DNA from: Populus alba
Lineage: Eukaryota; Streptophyta; Magnoliopsida; Malpighiales; Salicaceae
Direction of reading: 5' to 3'
Length of the DNA: 64,000 nt
NCBI RefSeq assembly: GCF_005239225.2
Contig: NC_133286.1
Location: 22,582,572 to 22,646,571, forward strand
The notes under the pieces were generated by a model. That model saw only the letters and a program-made list of their open reading frames with translations. It was not told where the DNA came from and did not search any database. The position numbers and the translations under genes are program-made. Positions 58,896-64,000 of this stretch are shown in pieces (the stretch's first letter is position 1; each line of letters begins with the position of its first letter).

Positions 58896-59766
58896 TTTTT
58901 TACCGAATGCTATCGATGTCATTCTTCCTGCTGGCAGGGTTTGAAAATTATTATCTTTTCTTCTTGTTGTTCTAGAATCAACTCAATGATTCTTTCTTCA
59001 TCCATAATCTTGTTGGAATGCACTAAGATCTCCTCCTGTAACGATCCAAAAACATACATGCAATGATTTATGATTAGATGCAATGCATGCATTTGTACCT
59101 GGTTTTGAAACATAGGCCCCATCCTCTTCTTCTAGTTCATGAGACCTCCCTCTAACATGAACTTTGCTTTTTAAAGTCGTATGTTGGATTCATCTCTCGT
59201 GTTGCCTATCATATTCTTGGAGAAGAAGTCTTTGACTTTCTTCAAGTAGTCTTTTTCTCAAAATGTATGACTTGTATTTGCCTCTTTGTCATGCTTTTGT
59301 CAAATGCTTTAGCTTGGTTTTCAAATTTATAGGCTTCCATTCAAATTTTAAACACGTAAAAATTTTCATAAAACATCTCGTCTTGCCCCCAGTGTAGGGG
59401 TGTGATCCTAGTCGGGTTTTCGTAAAGAAGAAACTCAATCCGACTCAAAATAGGAACTACAAAGGATAGAATCTTTAGAAAGTGAAGGGATGACAAAGAT
59501 GGTCTTTCCTCATTTCAAAACGCATATTATATAAACCTTGTTCTTATCTTGGAAGGAACATGCGGGTGCATTACGAAATAATTTGGGCGTTTTTATGATA
59601 TAATCATGCAAAAAAAAAAAAAAACCCGGTTCTTTCAAAGATTTTTTTTTTTGAAAATAAAACAAATTTACGTGCTGTGAGATCCATGCAGTGAAAAAAA
59701 GGGTTCTTTACATCAAGAAATCATGGCCAAACTTGCTTTATTGATTTTAGGAGAAAGCTGAACACA
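58896..59766 (-). other. Gypsy 3' untranslated region
   Basis: Non-coding DNA between the pol stop at 59767 and the tandem repeats. No open frame of interest was found. A-runs lie at about 59610-59625. Confidence 0.5.
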
Positions 59767-61788
59767 TTAGACATAATATCTCTTTACAGAATCAGAATTC
59801 ACAGGTCTAGCTAGATCTTCTCCATCCATTCTGGACAACTTCAAAGCTCCTCCTGAGAAAGCCTTCTTCACTATATAAGGTCCTTCATAATTTGGTGCCC
59901 ATTTGCTTCAATCTTCTCCTGGTAAAGCCAATAGTTTCTTCAGCACTAAATCTCCTTCTTGGAACATGCGAGGTCGAACCTTCTTGTCGTATGCCTTGGC
60001 CATCCTCTTCTGGTAAAGTTGGTGGTGACAGATTACAGCCAACCTCTTTTCACTGATCAAGTTCAACTGTTCATATCTTACTTTGGCCCATTCAGCTTCT
60101 TCTAATCCCGAATCCATTAGCACCCTCAACGAAGGTATTTCTACTTCCAAAGGCATCACCGCCTCCATTCCATATACCAGAGCATATGGAGTAGTTCCTG
60201 TCGAGGTCCTTACGGCAGTGCGATATGCATGGAGAGCGAACGGCAACATCTCATGCCAATCCTTGTAAGTGATTACCATCTTCTGAATAATTTTCTTGAT
60301 GTTCTTGTTGGCTGCTTCCACGGCGCCATTCATCTTGGGCCTATATGGTGAGGAATTTGAATGCTTGATTTTCCACTTAGTGCAAAGCTCCACGATCATT
60401 TTGCTATTGAAATTATGTGCATTATCGGTCACTATCTTTTCTGGTGGACCATAGCGACAAATCAAGTCTTTTTCTATAAACTTCTTGACCACTTTCTGTG
60501 TTACATGAGCATATGAACTGGCTTCTACCCATTTCGTGAAGTAGTCAATAGCTACGAGGATGAATCTATGCCCATTGCTGGCTTTTGGGTTAACTGGTCC
60601 AATCACATCAATTCCCCACATCGCAAATGGCCAAGGAGATGTCAGGTTAATCAGAGCAGTTGGAGGTGCATTGACCTTATCACTATGCACCTGACACTTG
60701 TGACATTTCCTGACATAGTCGATGCAGTCTTTTTCTAATGTCATCCAGAAGTAACCGGCCCTTTGTATCTTCCTTGCTACCATATGCCCATTAGCATGAG
60801 TTGAACAAATCCCTTCATGCACCTCCCGTAAAGCATTTTTAGCATCTGTCTCATTCAAGCACCTTAGCAAAGTTCCGTCAAATGATCTTTTATATATAAT
60901 CTCCCCGTCCAGGTAGAAATCCATGGCCAGCCTTCTTAGGGTTTTCTTATCCATCTTCGAAGCTCCTACTGGATATTCCTGATTTTGCAACAAATTCTTG
61001 ATATCGTAGTACCAAGACTTTCCATTTACCTCTCCTTCAACTGAGTAGCAATGAGCTGGGTTATTTCTGATGTCTATGTGTACGAGATGTACCTTATGCC
61101 CGAGATCCATTGTTGCCATAGCAGCTAACGTGGCCAAAGCATCCGCAAAATGGTTCCCTTCTCTTCCTAGATGGGTGAACCTTATTTCTTCGAATTCTTC
61201 TGACAGTATGGATAAATATTCCTGGTATGGCCTCAACTTTTCTTCCTTTGTTTGCCACTCTCCTTTCACCTGACAGATAATCAACATTGAGTCCCCATAT
61301 ACATCTATCTTTCTGATCTTCAACTCTAATGCAGCTTCTAAACCCAAGATACACGCCTCATATTCTGCAGTATTGTTGGTACATTCAAAACACAATTTAA
61401 CTGAAACTGGATATTGTTTCTGGTCAGGAGAGATGATTACCGCACCGGCCCCATTACCATAAACATTTACTGCCCCGTCAAAAAACATTGTCCACCAATT
61501 TGTCTTCTCTTCTCCCACTACTGATAATACATTTTCATCAGGGAAATCAAAATCTATTGGCTTATAATCTTCCACCGCATTATCAGCCAAGTGGTCCGCA
61601 ATGGCGCTTCCTTTCACGGCTTTCCTTGTCATATAAACTATGTCATATTCTGACAACAGCACTTGCCACCTTGCAATTTGACTTGAGAGATAGGGCTTGT
61701 CACAAATGTACCTTAGTGGATCCACCTTTGAAATCAACAAAGTGGTGTGGTATAAACATGTAATGTCGCAATCTTTTTTGTCGCCCAT
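59767..61788 (-). pseudogene. Gypsy Tat RNase H (second copy) and integrase
   Basis: The first residues still match the end of RT/RNase H (LLISKVDPLRYICDKPYL, IARWQVLLSEYDI). Then comes the archaeal-type RNase H with FFDGAVNVYGNGAGAVI, CTNNTAEYEACILGLEAAL and YGDSMLIICQVKGEW. The integrase zinc region follows (GHMVARKIQRAGYFW, CHKCQVHSD), with core residues in MWGIDVIGP, VTDNAHNFNS and MNGAVEAANKNI. A TGA at 59908-59910 stops the frame after LALPGED. The same frame then continues for 46 codons (SKWAPNYEGPYIVKKAF to KRYYV) to a natural stop at 59767, so the TGA is a nonsense mutation. Confidence 0.88.
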
Positions 61789-63250
61789 ACCAAATGCACA
61801 ACATAGTTTTCTCTATCACCGTGTATCTAGACTCACATTCGGTGAACTTCTTACTAAGGTAATAAATGGCCCTCTCTTTCCTTCCAGTTTCATCATGCTG
61901 ACCCAATACACACCCCATAGCTGTTTCAGTTACTGTCAAATACAGTATTAAAGGCCTTCCTGATACAGGAGGAACAAGCAAAGGCGGATTTTGTAAGTAT
62001 TGCTTGATTTTATTGAATGCCTCCTCGCACTCCTCATTCCAAATCCCAGGATTCTTTTTCCTCAATAGCCGAAAGACAGGTTCACACGTTGTGGTTAGCT
62101 GAGCTATAAATCTGGCAATATAGTTCAATCTTCCCAAGAATCCTCTCACCTTTTTCTCCGTCTTTGGGGATGGCATGAATTGGATGGCTTTCACCTTATC
62201 AGGATCCACCTCTATACCTTTATCACTTACCACGAATCCGAGCAACTTTCCTGACTTAACTCCAAACAAACATTTGGCAGGGTTGAGCTTCAGTTTATAT
62301 TTTCTCAAACGCTCAAATAACTTCCTCAAAACCTTTACATGGTCGTCTTCCCTCTTGGACTTGGCAATCATATCATCTACATACACCTCAATTTCCTTAT
62401 GCATCATATCATGGAATAAAGTCACCATGGCTCTCTGATAAGTGGCTCCTGCATTCTTCAAACCAAACGGCATAACCTTATAGCAAAAGGTTCCCTATGG
62501 GGTAACAAAAGTCGTTTTTGCCTTATCTTCTAGAGCCATCTTTATCTGGTTGTATCCCAAGAAACCATCCATAAAGGAATAAGTGGAACTACGTGCAACA
62601 TTGTCCACCAAAACATCTATATGTGGCAATGGAAAATCATCCTTGGGGCTAGCTTTATTCAAATTTCGAAAATCCACACAGACTCTAATCTTTCCCTCCT
62701 TCTTTGGTACGACAACAATGTTGGATACCCATTGTGGATACTTGACTACTTCCAGAAAGCCTGCATTCCATTGTTTTTTGAGTTCTGTCTTAACTTTGAT
62801 CCAAACATCCGGGTGAGCTCTCCTCAACTTCTGCTTGACTGGCTTGCAACCTTCCTCCAACGGTATCTTATGCACGACGATATTTCTATCCAAACCAGGC
62901 ATATCCTCGTAGGACCAAGCGAAAACATCTACATATTCTTGTAAGAGGGCCTTTATTTTTATTCTTTCCTCAGGAGTGATTAAGGTCCCTATTTTCAATT
63001 CTTTTTTAATCTGATCATTACCCAAGTTTATGGTTTCTAGTTCTTCCGCAGCTGGTTCCCAGGTTTGTTCATGTTGCTCTACTAACTTTGTAAATTCCTT
63101 AACATTGCTTTCATCCCATTCTTCTCCTTCCATGGTGATAACATGTTCGTTAAAATTTGGCCATTCATTCTTGATGCTAAGTGTATGTGATGTTGGGGAA
63201 GATCCGCTTTCAGGGTTCCTGAAAGCGGAAAGTGTTTGGTGTAAATACAC
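61789..63250 (-). pseudogene. Gypsy reverse transcriptase and first RNase H
   Basis: RT motifs include VVPKKEGKIRVCVDFRNLN, FPLPHIDVLVD, YSFMDGFLGYNQI, MPFGLKNAGATYQRAM and the catalytic EVYVDDMIAKS. RNase H begins near YLTVTETAMGCVLGQ. A TAG at 62492-62494 (where the motif TPWGTF needs Trp) interrupts the frame, and a frameshift near 61790-61810 separates it from the next domain. Confidence 0.88.
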
Positions 63251-63418
63251 AGATAAAGGGATAAATTTGGAAAACGCATGATCTCATTACTTCAAACAAA
63301 AGATGGGCTCAAAGACAACGACAAAATCTAATTGACATCATGAGCCTTGATTGTCAATTAGGGAAAAGAAAGCAAACAAAAGCAATGACAAAAGCATGTT
63401 AAAGTAGACAAAGTTGGT

Positions 63419-63757
63419 TTACATTTTAAACACTACTGGGGCTTCTTGAGTCACCCAGTTTTGAAACTTCTCGTCATCGGCTAGCTTTCGAATGAAGGTT
63501 TTAGCAGAGACTTCTTCCAGGGTATGGATAGTCAATTGTGGCAGTGCCTCATCCTTTCCTCCCGCTACCGTCTTCATGTCATCTCCTTCCCCTTCATCCT
63601 CCTCCAAAGTGTTTATGCTCATATTTGATAGTTGTTGACCCAGGCTTTCTGCTCCTTTATCGGGTTGCATTACATATGCAACTTTTGGGAAAGTCACTCT
63701 AAGGGGAGGGATTTCAAGCTTCTCTTCTTCAGGCTCTCTCCCTTCAATCCTAGCCAT
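63419..63757 (-). pseudogene. Gypsy pre-RT spacer region
   Basis: A 112-codon frame (MARIEGREPEEEKLEIPPL to EAPVVFKM) of the acidic linker that precedes RT in Tat elements. It includes VTFPKVAYVMQPDKG and LSNMSINTLEEDEG. It is in register with the RT frame but separated from it by stops. The gag-protease part lies beyond the window. Confidence 0.65.
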
Positions 63758-64000
63758 TCTTTTTTCCCTTCTCCGACTAGCAGCCCATCAATGATCCTCT
63801 TTTGTAGGTTTATACCCCAGCCCAAATCTTTGATCAGCACATTTAATCTTTGTCAGGTTAGCCCATTTTGGTACCTTAGTTATGTTATAAGATTATACAG
63901 AAAGGGGATCCCACGTTCCAAGAAATAATGAGCTGCCATCCTTGCTGCTTCTGAGATCTTTGGCTTTTTTAGTACTGTATTTTCAGGTACCCAATTAGTG

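Larger units (their letters stand above)
55060..64000 (-). mobile_element. Ty3/gypsy retrotransposon, Tat lineage, truncated by the window edge
   Basis: Read on the minus strand the order is pre-RT region (63757-63419), reverse transcriptase and first RNase H (63250-61700), second RNase H and integrase (61788-59767), tandem-repeat 3' UTR (58.9-58.1 kb) and 3' LTR ending at 55060. A second, archaeal-type RNase H between the usual RNase H and integrase marks the Tat group. Gag and the 5' LTR lie beyond 64000. The copy is damaged: a stop inside RT, a frameshift before the second RNase H, and a stop near the end of integrase. Confidence 0.88.

Overview
The window is nuclear DNA of a woody dicot, most likely a Salicaceae species (Populus or Salix). 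That rests on the poplar-like look of the proteins, the split GT/AG genes, the AT-rich intergenic DNA, and Ty1/copia and Ty3/gypsy (Tat) retrotransposons. No species marker was tested. There are no operons, CRISPR arrays or prokaryotic signals.

Positions 1-31,000 hold a tandem cluster of intronless G-type (B-) lectin S-receptor-like kinases, all on the minus strand. RLK-1 (1710-4100) is intact. RLK-2 (7222-9626) has one frameshift. RLK-3 (16516-18941) has two +1 frameshifts. RLK-4 (28077-30338 plus its displaced tail at 22141-22195) is a pseudogene: it has frameshifts, lacks its activation loop, and carries a 5.9 kb copia insertion flanked by the 5-bp target duplication CAAGC. Around the genes lie duplicated flanks (5235-6230 against 18945-19880, 9660-9830 against 13300-13460, and a 13.07/13.69 kb pair), a lectin-domain relic near 21.6 kb, a chimeric internally deleted copia copy (10422-12903) and LTR-like debris.

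The copia insertion in RLK-4 is the most unusual structure. Its internal domain lies on the minus strand and ends at the polypurine tract against the host. Its two LTRs sit together at the other end on the plus strand, separated by a 36-bp spacer that contains the primer-binding site. A second element, with inverted repeats of about 0.56 kb, occupies the place of most of gag, the protease and the start of integrase.

Positions 31,000-52,000 are low-copy genic DNA: a candidate small secreted peptide (33299-33562, minus), a broken LIP2 octanoyltransferase (35778-36500, minus), an EMSY-LIKE gene with ENT and Tudor/Agenet domains (40466-44407, plus, ten coding exons), the C-terminus of an alpha/beta-hydrolase (44815-45106, minus), a run of exactly 500 N, and the N-terminal half of a CALS3-type callose synthase (45607-51640, minus, fifteen exons).

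Positions 52,000-55,000 are AT-rich intergenic DNA. From 55,060 to the right edge is a Tat-lineage Ty3/gypsy element on the minus strand: 3' LTR, two tandem-repeat blocks, integrase, a second RNase H, reverse transcriptase and a pre-RT region. Its gag and 5' LTR lie outside the window.

One feature runs through the whole window. Many conserved genes carry single-base insertions or deletions at short homopolymers (CALS3, EMSY-LIKE, hydrolase, RLK-2/3, copia integrase). This looks more like unpolished assembly than several independent gene deaths, so most frameshifts noted here are provisional.
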